Below are positions 47,899-60,620 of a stretch of DNA of 64,000 nucleotides, in pieces. Numbering within the stretch: the stretch's first letter is position 1; the number at the start of each line of letters is the position of its first letter. The DNA lies in NCBI RefSeq assembly GCF_008831285.2, contig NC_045139.1, positions 32,585,706-32,649,705 of the forward strand, given 5' to 3'. The notes beneath the pieces are model-generated. The model had not been told where the DNA came from. It saw only the letters and a program-made list of their open reading frames with translations, and searched no databases. The stretch is from Nymphaea colorata. Lineage: Eukaryota; Streptophyta; Magnoliopsida; Nymphaeales; Nymphaeaceae. Both the position numbers and the translations under genes were made by a program.

Positions 47899-50800
47899 TT
47901 ATTGCTTTGGAAGGTAAGGCTTGACAGACTCCACCACCACCTGCAGCCGTCACAAAAGAAAAAGAAAATGCTGATCATGATAATACTTCATATAAGGACG
48001 AAGCATAAATAACTAATGGCCAGCAAGTTACTACTGTATGTCCATTTAACAACCCTGGACTGACCATAAACCTTCTGCTTTGCTATAGGTTGGAAAAGAA
48101 AACTTGGCATTATAAGTCTTTTTGGCATAACTAATCAATGGCAATAATCAACAGTAGCATCACCAGAAAAGCCAAGAATGTAAAACCCAAAGGCTGGAAT
48201 TTGGATTGGTGAGCAAAGAGCAACTGAAAACATTCTGTAAATGAGAACTTTTTCTAGAAATTGCTCGAGCAAGAATACATCCACCGATCACATGCTACAG
48301 AAACTTTCAGCAGGCAATCACTGCTTACCCTTCCATCATATGATAAAGAAGCAAATATCCATGGTTCTCGACAACTCCACGAAAGACCTGCATTTTTTTT
48401 TGTTTATTATCAAAATATGAATCAAATCATCCAGATACCTACAAAGATGAGATTTCCTCTTCTTTTCCATAGGCAAAAAAGGGCAAAAAGACGGCAATCC
48501 AACCATCTGGCTACCTCATTCAACCTCAAGAAAGGAAAATTACCATATACACAATCCTCATAGTCACTGAATGAACAAATAAGTGGATCTACATTCCGGG
48601 AAGGTAACTCAGGCATTCTGCAGAACAATGAACATAGTTTATAGGGAAATTGAAAAAAAAAAAGCAAGATGCCTGAAGAAGTAGATCCCCAGTAAGCAAC
48701 ACCTTTCATATATAGCATCATCCATGCCATTGACAGAAGCAAACCACAAGTTAACAGTCGAATCTGTTCCAGAGCTCTGCAAAGAATATAGAGTTTATCA
48801 AAAGGATTAGAGAAAGGAATAATTATTCCTGTAATTGAATTACCAAATTACCAAAATCAGCTCATGATATTCTGGATTGTGCTGGACGGACCATGTCCTG
48901 CAAATTCACACAAAGGAACCTCAAGGAAACGAACAAGCAAAGTCAAAAGAGGAAAGTACAGGGACATGTAGATGCCTAATGCAAGTTGGACTACAAGTGC
49001 TACTTATGCAGACAGGTTTCTGTATAAAACGAAGAGATGCCTAAATGTAGGAACTTGGTAGTCTAAAGTAGAAGTACCAATGTGCATGTCCAGGAAGCTC
49101 TCTGATTGGAACATCTGGCATCCTAATATCCCACACACAAATGCCGGATTCGTATTCTGCAGTCACCTGGTAAAATAGAAACCACTTCCTCAAGAAAATG
49201 AAAAATCGAAAACCATGTGCCCTATAATCGGAGCTTTCTTCATGCTATTGTTTTATAAGGACCACCAGAAATAGGAAAGGAAATTAAAAAAACATTGCAT
49301 CTCTCGCAAAATGGAAACTGGGTGCATCTTTAAGCCACCATGCCATGTTACAATACATGCATTCTAAAGCAAAATAATTTCTGTACCTGTTTATATTCCG
49401 GAGGATGAAATGCATAGGTTACAAACAAGAAAGCTAAAGTTGATGCTTGCCCTTAGGGCTCAATCTGAGCAAGCATGAGTGAACAATTTATTGGATCCCA
49501 TGAACACAGCATCATCCTCACGGTATTGCATAGCTTATGAGATATCTATATCAATATTATCATATTCTTAAACAATATCTATTAAAATAATGTTTAAAGG
49601 TTATTTATAAAATTTATATTCTCGAAGCTGAAAAACAAGAACAAAATCTCCTCATAGTTTACAAGTAAAGCAAACATTTTTGCTTTTATGTATCAGAAAA
49701 TACAAATTTGTCACAAGCAATTGACTTATCGAGATAATTTTTCAAATTAATTTATTTAACATAACAAAGACAATAGTAAATCCAATACTTGATGGTATTT
49801 GCACTTGACAATTGCCTTGTCTAGTATGCCTCTGATATCTCACATTTTTACAGAACCAAAAACAATAACAACAAACTTATTCCCACCATCCAATGCCATA
49901 CAAGGTGACAAGCTTAAAATTATAGACATCATTTGCACTATTTTTTAAGAGTGATCACAAGTCTAATGCAACTTGGAAGAATACCTGCTATAATTCTAGA
50001 TTGCCAGATTAGATGTGAAATGAAAAATCGTTCAATATTTGAATAAAGATTGACAAAGAATCTCAATTTCGAAAAAGATGGCTTACCACGTTTGTTTCCT
50101 TCATAGGCTACAGCTATGAAGCCAAAAGCACGAGCTAGTGCGGAAAGGACCACTAAAAAGCCCAGTAGGACAGCGAGAAGGATTAGTTGGGTCTAATCGA
50201 CCCTAGATGGTTCCCAAAGACAACAATAAAAAGCTACAGAACACGTTAAGGACTACACCTTAGATGCATGTGAAGAAGATGGAATGATGCTTCTAATCTT
50301 CAACAATATGGTTAGAACACAAGTTAAAAGCCAAAGGCATGCAGAAGCATGATTTACAATCATATGTGCACACCAAAGTACAGAAAAAGTACACACAAAA
50401 TGCACATCACCAAAAATGCATTAATAGGAAGTCATACATTTATCTGTGTGTGTGTGTCTGAGATAGAGAGAGAGAGAGAAAAAGAGAAAGAGGGCAGGGC
50501 ATGCTAAAGCCTAAAAGGATAAAAATTATGTTCTTGCTGACTAGGCAAGGGTCAACTAGGTGGATCATTTGTCTCAGAATTTTATGGCCATTAAGAATTT
50601 TGACGGGGAACTTGTCATCCACTAACTCAAACGGTTAGCCAACCAGTGGGATGACAACTTATGAGTTTGCTTACATGGATTTTAGTAGCATATACTTACA
50701 AGAATGTGCTGTTTCTTGGGGTTAAAGTCTATAGCCCGAGCATGAGCATGATCAAGAGTAATTGTTTTCCTGAAAGAACCATGATATACATGTTAATGAT

Positions 50801-53800
50801 CTATAAATATGAAAAGAATTCTGAAGGACAATTCACAGCCTATATTATCATATTAAAGTTCAGAATTAACTTAGAGATAACTAACGAGAGCTTCTTAATT
50901 AACTAGCAGCCACAAAGTGCCATGACCATGTTATGAGAAGACAACCACTCATATACGGAAGCAAACACATGACAATTTAGAGGATCAAACAAATGAAGTC
51001 ACCATCTTCTCCAATTCAGCGAAGATAACCAATTACAACTCAATATTGATTTTTCCCAGTGGTTTGTGCAAGCCAAGTAGGATATATAAACTAAAAAAGA
51101 TCATAGAGAATGGTCTAGCATGCACATGAAAATGAGAACAGCAGATAAACTAACTCAAAAGAAATAAAAAGGAAGGCTTGAGTCAGTCACCAGGTTAAAG
51201 AATCTAAAGATAAAATCAGAAGCCCTTTCAAGATTATGTTTCCAAAAAGAAAAAAAAAAAAAAGACAGCGGAATCAAAGTAAAAGAATCATTTAGTGAGT
51301 GAAGGAGTTAAAAAGAAATACAACTCTGTAATTAATTTCATCACTTAGGGATTTTTAGTCATATTCCTCTATCTGGCATAGCATCACTTTCAGGTTAATA
51401 TTCACTTTGCATAAATCACTTGCTATCTGCGCATTGAGAAAGCATGCATGTGAGGAGCCTGGACAGCCTTAATAACGAGTATTGATGGGAAAAAGACAAG
51501 AAACTAAAAGGCATATCTGCTTCTGAACAATTTGTAGCACTTGAATAGTTGCATGAGTGTTATTGTACATGTTGTAGATTTTTCTTCTAAAAGCAAGTCA
51601 AGTAACGAAAGGCTTTGATTAGGGTAAGGATGTTGGACCTATGTCGGACTTGAACCTTGGGTAGTAAATGAAGCTTATTCTTGGTTCTCTTGATTAGAGT
51701 GCATTATCCATTGTTACTACGCTCTTCCACAGATGGTAGGAGGGGCACGTAGGAGTTGAGGGAGAACCAAAGAGTTTGTTTTATAAGTGGAGGAGATTAC
51801 ACTATCGACAGCACATAGTGCACACGAGGAATTCAATGTCTGCCTTCTTGTTTGCCGGCAGCAATGAAGGCCAAGAACTTTTTGGGGATCTGCAGTACCC
51901 ATTGGCTAGAACGTGCTTTTTAGAAGTGTTTGAATAAAATATTGAAATCTAGCCTGTCTTTGGCTATTTACTTTACAACTAGATATTGATAGTTCTCATT
52001 TTCAGAATTCAAAAATCTTCATAACTGGATCAGATCAGCAGATTGTCTTAAGGTCGAATTGGTGTTCCTGTTAGTTTTTGTTACTCTAATTACTGAATGG
52101 TTTGGATACAATTTTTAGGGAGTTCTTTTTTATGTTTCAAACTGGACATACAAGGTGGTGCTAAGTTCCTTTCTCATTGATGTGGTCGGTGAGCATATGT
52201 AGTGACAATCAACTCAAGGTAAATTTTTCCAGCCATCATGACTGTCTTCTAGCTTCATGCTTGCACTGGTGGAGCGCTCTGCCATCTGTATCTCACTTGC
52301 TAATGGGCTGATTAACACGTTTATTTGATTAGGTGATCTGTCACCCACTTGATAATCACATGGATTCAATTAAACAGCAGGGACATTAGTTGTGCCAAAG
52401 CAATATATACGCCAGAGTCAGAGAACCTTGTCTAATGTTTCTTCATATAAAAATGCAGGGTATTCCAAAGGGATAGAAAGAACTTGGCAGGAACCGACAG
52501 ATATGAAAAGGACATTCAAGTGATATACAGATTCTCTATGGTGATTGCTTGCACACCAATGACATATACAAAAACCAAAATAAATGGTATACATGTAACA
52601 ACTCTGACAGGAGACATGTACTGGTTTGTAGTTCATACAATTCCTTGATAAACCAAGAGAATGAAATTAGATGTTTCCATAAACAATAAATTACTGAGCC
52701 AATCAGCTAACTTGAGTTTGGACATTAGGCTGGCAAACCATATAAAAAATAAATTATTCAGATTCCTATTACACGAGATAATTACATTACCTAGTAACTC
52801 TAAATGCTCAAAATATATGGATGGATAGATATTCTGAAGAGAGAGAAGGGGAGGAAGGGGCTGACAATTACTTTCTGAAAATTAGTAAAGTAGACTGAAG
52901 AATAATAGTATGTTGCATTTCCTGTAACAAGACAGACTCTTTTAGAACATTATGAACAATATAAAGGGTTCTTTTAGAAAATTATGAACATAGGAAGGTC
53001 TTTAGCTATGATATTTCTCAAAGAATAGCAAATGATAATGTTTAATACATGATATTATTAACAAAGCTTTACAATCAACATCAAATCAACCTACTAACTT
53101 CATTTTTATGATGTTTCTTTTTTTTCCCTAATAATATCTTATTAACAAATTTTTCTCAGTTATACTTCTTCTAATTTGTTTATTATGCAATTATGCAATC
53201 CATATAGAGATTATTAATTAGCAATTTAATTTTGGGATCTCAACGGCGTACATTTATATTGGTGAATTTATGTATGCTTGTGCATATGCATGTGAATCCC
53301 CTCAGTACAAAAACCAGAGAGTGAAACATACTTCATTGATCTTATGTCCCAACACTGAATTGATGATTCACAAGTCACTGCAACAGCATTCTGGTCATGT
53401 GGATCCCATGCTCCCCCCGATAGATAATGCAACATACCAACAGATTCCTGTGATTGCACCTAAGTATACCAACAAGTCCTGAATAAGAAATTGATGTATC
53501 AGACTAATATACTTTATCTTTCTGTAACAATCAAATGAACTTGTTGAACATATGGTTATACAAATTAAATGCATGGAACGTCAAAAAAGAATTTTCTTTT
53601 AAAATGAAAATTATCAACAAAAATTCAAGCCAAAGTAAAGGACACTAAGAAATTATGAAAGGTCGTAGTTACAATATAAGGCTTCGCTCATGGAAAAGAG
53701 TACCTTCAAAATATAAAATAAGCTGACAAGTAAAGGGCCAAACGAAAAAAAATTGAAACTGTTTCATCCTTACTAGCATTACATAGAAGTTGCTGCACAT

Positions 53801-56800
53801 GGACCTTTGTAAGTGGCTGACGCAGTAATTAGAGTTCCTCACTCCAATCCCAGCGAGAAAAGCACCAGCAAGCAAGAATGGAAGGAAAAAATGCAAGAAA
53901 ACACAGGGACATTCAATAACAAAAGGGAAATTAGGGTCTTTTCATCAACAGTTAGCTCTAAACAAACAAAAGAAACCTTTTTAAGAAGCCTGGCCCTTAG
54001 ATCCGTATTGGATCTCGGGTCTCACAATAAAAAGATCCAAATCCACAATAACATAAATAATAAGTAAACCAAATCCAAACACTAAACGGATCCAATTTTG
54101 GGATCCAATCTAACTCTAAACAACACTGTCAGTGGCTGATTAGAAATTATGAGTATTATAGTGTATCACAGGCACATGGTAATATCAACTGTGGGCAAAC
54201 AACACAATACACATCTGAAACTAGTTCCAGGGTGGATAATGCCTGCATTGGGTTATCATATGATATATCATTGTACCATATAATACAATGTGAAATAGGA
54301 TGTATAATATGAATAATAAGTCACTAGGCCAACCTTTTGGAATGGAATCATTAAAGTCACTAGCAAACTCGATGTTGCCTCTGGCACTTTAATTTTCATA
54401 CATTTCTTATAGCCAGTAAGTTCAAGACGTAAAGCACATGAGTATGAATTTGAATAGAAACAGTAGATGAAAGGAAAATTTGCATGACCTTTTAAACGAC
54501 AGTTCATATGCGTTGTAGACAATCTGTAAATGGGTGCATCTAGATCCCAACCTTACCTTGGCAGATTTGGTTGAAGAATCTAAACTCCACAAATATATAT
54601 TCTCCTTGTCAATGCTAACCAATTTGTCGTGCTTTCCTGATGGCCACCAAAGGACGCTGTTTAGATGAATTGAACAAGAGTCAGCACATTCACTAGTATT
54701 CTCCTTTATAAGAAGAGACAATTCCCTTTCCCTCCCCTTCTCCACTACCCACTTAACCTCTTGCTTCTTCTTTTTGAAATTAAAAGTGAAGGAGGTAAAC
54801 CCTGCCCACACATGCCGAGTGAGTAGGAAGCAATGCCTCATCTTTTATAGGTTGGCAGAAGAAGGGTTACCTTTTCTGTCAAATAAAAAGATAGACATTG
54901 TTTCACTTTCTTCTTTTGGAACTGTCAGGGGAAAAAAAAGGAGAGAGGGGGCTTGCCCCCTCTCAAGTACCATTTTCTCCCCACTGCCCAAGATTTTCTC
55001 AAGAAAAGAGGATGACACCTCACCACTACTTCACATTAATATTTCAGATAGAGAAGACGACATGTCAAATCATGTCAGCATCAATATGAGTGTCTAACAC
55101 CACGCCATTTCATGTTTCTAGAAGTAGCCATGTAATATAGAAGAGAACCAGATCAAAGTACTTGTCATATAGGAAAGACAGAATGGAATGCATATGTAGA
55201 TATAGAATGAGATTCTTATCCATAAGACTGGATTTCAAGTATGACATGTTTTACTGATGGACCGTGACTATGGTCACACATATCAGAAGATATTGTGATT
55301 CTATTGCCAAAGTATTTATAACATCAAGAAAAGATTATGAGTTTTTGAAATATTTACAAACATCACAACATCATCATAAATAACATTGCAACATTTTGCC
55401 TTTAGAAAGGAAGTTTTTTTTATATATAGTGCATGCTTTCTATTTTATCTTTTTAAATTAAAAAGTATTTATCAATATTTTGTAAGATCATTATTAGAAA
55501 ACACATAAATTCATCATTTTCTATTGGTTATGCTTTTTAGATTTTACGTTCCTGAGATTCTTTAAAAAAAAAAAATTAAAAAAACCTTATCAGGAAAATG
55601 CCAAGAACGATGTTGATGACTGTGAGTGCAGCTTTCTATTTGAGAACAGTTAGTGACTTACCACCAGCAATCAGAACCTTATATATGCAACAAAAATCAA
55701 AATCATATTCAAACTCTTTTTACGCTACAAAGAGAAGGGTGCTCTTTCAGGCAAATGACCCACTTATGCAGCTAGACAATAATAACATTCATTGCCGATA
55801 CTTGGCATAAGATGTTCCAGGCCACTGGCAGCTCAGCAATCTAAGGAAGGTCAAGCAAAAGCAGATGCCTATGCCCTATGAACCATTATACACACATGCA
55901 CGTGCCAAAATAAATACTTGAATACATACGAAAAGGATAACATAGAGAAGAACATGTTCCAAAGTGACAGTTAAAAACACATAAGTAAAATCTGGGTACC
56001 ATGTTCATAACATTGTCAATTGGGAGACTAAGCAACTTGTAATTCTTGTCTTTCTGTATATGAATCTGGAGAAGAGGAGAGAGAGGGGGAGAGAGAGATG
56101 CAGTCATTTCACCTTCTAATTTCGCATGAATGAGCATCAAGAGAAGCAATCTGTTCCAATTGTGGAGAACTGGAGTTAGCAAAATCATCAGGGATCTGCC
56201 ATACAGCGGCTCCATATATGCCTCCTACAACAGAGAACAATAAAAGATAAAGTAGGCCTTCTAAAAGCTGCGCGGAAAAAGGAAGTGCCAGAAAACAAAA
56301 TATGTTAGTGAAATGTACTACACAAGTGTGTTTAAGTTTAACCACTATCCAACAATGAGCAAGATCTAGAAATCCATAGAGGCCAGCCAACTCTGATAAA
56401 TACCAAAACAGTTCCACCTTCACAGCTAGAGGGAACCTTGACTTCAACCTACGCCCATGCGGGACATCCATAGCTCAGTCCCGCAGAAGTTGACCCTCGT
56501 CATAAGCCTAAGGCTCAGTACATTCCAAGAGGTGTAGGGACCTCAGATTTGATGACCGACCAGAGGCCTCGTAATACGATGCCCCTCTTGTGGTTTACTT
56601 GGCCAAGCAAGTAAAAAAGAAAAAATAAATGACGAATTCCAGTATAAGGGTTGAACTTTATATCCCCATTTTTCAATAAGTGGCCATCTTCTCGAAAGAG
56701 AACGAAGCAGAGTTAACACATTAATATACATAATCCATAATCCCTTTTGAACTTCCTGGTTCTATGCTCAATGATATAGTTACAGAAGCGTCTTGCAGTT

Positions 56801-57560
56801 ACAGCTCCTCGGTAAAGTTTACCACTGCGAATTATTTCAATATTTGCATCTGCCATATAAAACCCGCATAAGGAAACCCATCAGGTGTTCTATGACGTAA
56901 TATCCAATAGTTTTTTTCGCGTGCAAACTGCCAACATCCAATTCTTCTACAAAAAACGCACACACATGAAAACAAAGGGAAAATGAAAATAGCCAGCAGC
57001 TTAAAATAGCACGAAATGGGGCAAGGAGTCGTACCCGAATCGAATACAGTCGAGAATGTGCGTGGATCAAACGGGCAGGAAGCAAGATTCCAGATCTCGT
57101 GGGGATGGGAGAAAAGACCTCTGCAGGTGAGCTCTGTGCCAGAAGGCGAGATCTGGATCAGATGGATCTGGAGAATCGCCATACGATAAGAGGAAGTAAT
57201 CCCCATCAGATCGAACCCAGTATTTCATGCCCCGTAAAAGAAAAAACGCAATTAGCAAGAAAAAAAGTTTATTATGAACGCCATTAATCCCTAAAGAAAA
57301 TAAAGACACTTCCCCCTCTCTTCCATTCATACCTCGTTTTCTTCCTTGAGGCTGAGAGTGCCTGCAAGAAAGCAGGTGGTCTCCGCATCAGCCTTGACGT
57401 CGCAAATGCACCTTGCCTTCGGAATCAAGATTGCGATTAACCAACAGTAGATAAAAGACGAGAATGAAAGATGGTGGCAGCGATGGAGGAAAGAGGATCG
57501 GTCGTATGGTACCTGGTACTTGAGGTCATAGGCGATGCCGCTGCTGGTGGCGCTCTGCAT
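47899..57560 (-). CDS. EIPR1: EARP/GARP-interacting WD40 protein (EIPR1/TSSC1-like)
   Basis: Thirteen exons on the minus strand: 57513-57560, 57333-57416, 57035-57167, 56113-56224, 54557-54656, 53332-53459, 50700-50769, 49078-49166, 48852-48897, 48703-48776, 48544-48617, 48329-48387, 47899-47940. All introns are GT-AG and phases close to 352 residues. Family landmarks: ADVKADAETT-like start with FLAGTLSLKEENE (about 33-44), SCPFDPRTFSTVFDSG (about 73-88), YGAAVWQIP (about 92-100), WWPSGKHDKLVSID (129-142), WD-type YLWSLD, CWDIRSM and VWDIRMP, GHAHWTW, SSGTDSTVNLW, FSDYEDCVYG and DGRVVVESVKPYL at the end. The animal homologue helps the GARP/EARP tethers in endosome recycling; the plant role is inferred. 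An in-frame ATG at 57596 would add 12 residues; the downstream one fits the family better. Intact and probably functional. Confidence 0.95.
53990..54120. repeat. GGATCCAA-type dispersed repeat in EIPR1 intron 5
   Basis: Within 130 bases GATCC-containing words occur several times, including AGATCCAAATCC and GGATCCAATTTTGGGATCCAA. This resembles the wording at 19.8-20.1 kb, in the opposite arrangement. It may be a copy of the same dispersed repeat. Confidence 0.35.
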
Positions 57561-60500
57561 TTCCGGGCTCCTCCTCTTCCCGCAAACGCACGGCAACCGG
57601 GATGGCGCGAGGTTTGGGGGCGGTATGCGCAGTTTATGTGAAAGAGTCCCTCGTTGGTGGAGACTCAGACCCTAGACGGCCGTTCACCACGAAGATGAAC
57701 CCCACCCAGCCTACATAGGTTCCATCAAAACTCGCCTTCGTGCTCCCTGCTCACGGGTCGTCGCCGATCGGCATCAATGGCTTGGTCCTGCTGCCAACTG
57801 GGGTCGATCCGTTCGAGTCAAGATCAAGCTTGGCTTCTTGGATCTCTGGCCGGCGTGAATTAACCGTATATGGCTCGTATTGGCTTATATGTGTTGCTGC
57901 GGCCATATCTGCCAATACATCAATAGAATGACAAAATAATTCAATTTTAGGCTCTAATCAACTTAGTTTTGTGACACCCAGATTTTAAATGCGTTTAAAT
58001 TTGTTCAAACCAGATTACTTCATTCAATAATAAATAGTTAAACACAGACATTGTTACTTGAAAGTTTCAAGCATATTCATATATACTTTCAAGCAATATG
58101 AACACCATGTGGCTACCATTTTCAAAACTTCAATAAAAGGGTTAACCCATCACAGTAGAGATACAAGCACATGTAAACATGACACCTAGGCAAATATGTT
58201 TTGTACATAAATACAGTTTTCTATGTGCACCTAAAACTCGTGTTCATTTTATTTGGCCTAGACAAGCCCTTGGACTTATAATGCCAGCAGCCCAAGATCT
58301 CAACGAAAGAGATCATGTGATCTAGAGGTCTCCTCACTAAACTCTGTGCTCGAGCTCTATGATGGGCGAGCCCCGACACACTCTTTCCTGGCAGTGGAGC
58401 CAAAGGGAAGGCCAATAGCGGATATGGCTCCCCTTCAAAATTTAAAAAAAAAAAAAGAAATCATTCAGCCTATATATATATATACTGTTTGAAAAGATTA
58501 GATCACTTTGTTCAGTTCAAATGTTTGAAATGAAAGACAACACAGTTTAAAAAGATTGGATCACTTTGTTCAGTTAAGTTCGAGTAACTCATAAAAGGTT
58601 CTTCATGGATTGGCTAAAAACAAGGGCTTCCGCCACGCTGTTCATGGCCACCTTGGAGTCACAGATCTTACTCCCTTTTTCCGTCATTTCTTCTAGAAAA
58701 AAAGTAGAGAGTTAAGCCAAATAAAACATTTCAAACTCGTTTGGTGTCAATATAGTAACTATGAATAGTCATCATCTCTCGAAAAAGGGTAAAAGAATGC
58801 GATCCATTATACGACATACAATGCATTACAGACAAATTATTATTAAGCTTAAATGATTTATTCCACTTACGGTAAAGATAATAACTTAGACAAATAAAAA
58901 TAATTACTTAATAACATGGCCATACATTCATATAGGCATGAACAGTCGGCCCAAGTCCAATCAACAAATCAATTTAATTTATGACCAGCATCGTCTTCCA
59001 TGGGAGCTTAACCCCGAGCAACCTTTCACTTCATTAATGTTACAGACGTTGCCGTAGAAGACAATGACAGATAAGTTAAGATCTTAACATAGTCAACCGA
59101 TTGCTCAATAGATCAGTTCAGCACATGCTCATGGTTCATCAGCCTTACTTATGACGGAGTCTACGTGGTTAAAACATGTCTTTGTCCATGTTCATGTCAA
59201 CATGAATGCAGACAGTCACTTGGGGAAACCAAGAAGTGTTTACTCTTTCAAGACATGACATTTACAATAACATCAGAGACAAAGGCATGCACAACCACCT
59301 GATAGAGACAGTTTAGAAGAATACTGCAGAGTCCCACAGGCTATGTGGACTTGTTACCTTACATTAAATGAGAAGCTTCTCACCCTTCATCGATTACAGA
59401 CTACGAGTGTTCTCTTGTTAGCAGATGTGTGGTGTGCAGGAAACTTACTGAATCTTTATATCACTTGATGTTAGAATGTCACATTAGCCTCTACATTGTG
59501 GAAGCAGCTTGTTAGAAGAAAGTTTGATGTAAAAGTTAATGTGAAGTCTGCTATGATAGAAACTTGGAGTTTGTAAAGATTCAGCAGCGAATGGACAAAG
59601 AAGTGCTGGTGTATAGACAAAGAAGTGCTGGTGTATGAAAACTATGGAAGCTCATGAATGATATACCATGCATAGTCACAGATAATGTCTCATAGTTTTA
59701 AACGATGAGGTTTTTCTTAAGTATAATACGACGAGTTTGTAAAAAAAAAATGGTAAATTTTTTAAAAAATTTTAAAAACTAAAAGTAAGGAAAAATCAAA
59801 TAAATGAGAAACTAATAACACCCACATCAAAAGATAAGTAGATTTGTAAATATAAAATAAAAAAATATGTTTGGCATTAAAAAAAACTGTATTTTTTAAG
59901 TTTTAAACGATCATTTAATTTATTACGTTTTTTCGTGTTTAAAAAAAAAAACAGTTTTCTTTTACTATGATATCATAACAATGGTGACATGACAGAAAAG
60001 GATTCCTGGTACAGTTTTGAAAACAACTGTTGAAGTGTCAATCATAGATTTGAGATACAAACGAGGTTAAGTTCTAAAGTTAGACTTGGTCCTCGGCCAA
60101 ATTTTAGAGGATTTGATTGGATAATTTTCATAACCTGTCCCAGGGTAAACGTGGGTAACAGCAGGTTTTGCACCGGAAACACGTCCCCACACGATGGATC
60201 CCCTTTGAAATGTTTGAGCGGGCGACTGCTGCTGCGCCACCTAATCCGACCAACCAATCGTCAATCTGCCAGGCACCGGCACCGGCCGGTCCCCGTCAAC
60301 TTCACAGGTGTCCACCAGGGTCCTAACGGTCAAACACATAACCAGGCCGACCACGAGCGACGGGACACGGTCTGGTAATGGCGTTAGCCCATCCCCACCA
60401 AGCAGTACGGATCCAAAACGATCGACGCACGTCGACCCCGTGCTTTGCACATCTTTGTTTTCGAGTGGAGCTAGTGGCCAGCCAGTAACATAGGAGATGC

Positions 60501-60620
60501 CGACATTCCAGGATCGATGCTTGGGGAACGCCGGGACAGTCTCTGCCAGCGGCTTCCTATTCAACTAACGAGCCACACGCGTTCTCGCCAGTCTCGCAGT
60601 GTCCACTCTGCCTGCGAGGG
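57561..60620. other. Divergent promoter interval between EIPR1 and the HGSNAT-like gene
   Basis: The two genes point away from this 3 kb region, so it holds both promoters. A plus-strand open frame at 57740-57931 has no recognised domain. The middle is AT-rich, with poly(A)/poly(T) runs at about 58440, 59740 and 59880-59950, and a 22 bp duplication at 59594-59640. The last 450 bases before the ATG are GC-richer. No TATA box could be fixed with confidence. Confidence 0.5.

Noticed and set aside
57561..57596. Longer N-terminus for EIPR1 from the ATG at 57596
   Set aside because: In frame, but the 12 extra residues (MPCVCGKRRSPE) do not fit the short start usual in the family; kept only as an alternative.
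57740..57931. 63-codon open frame in the divergent promoter interval
   Set aside because: No domain, no splice partners and a chance length for this base composition.
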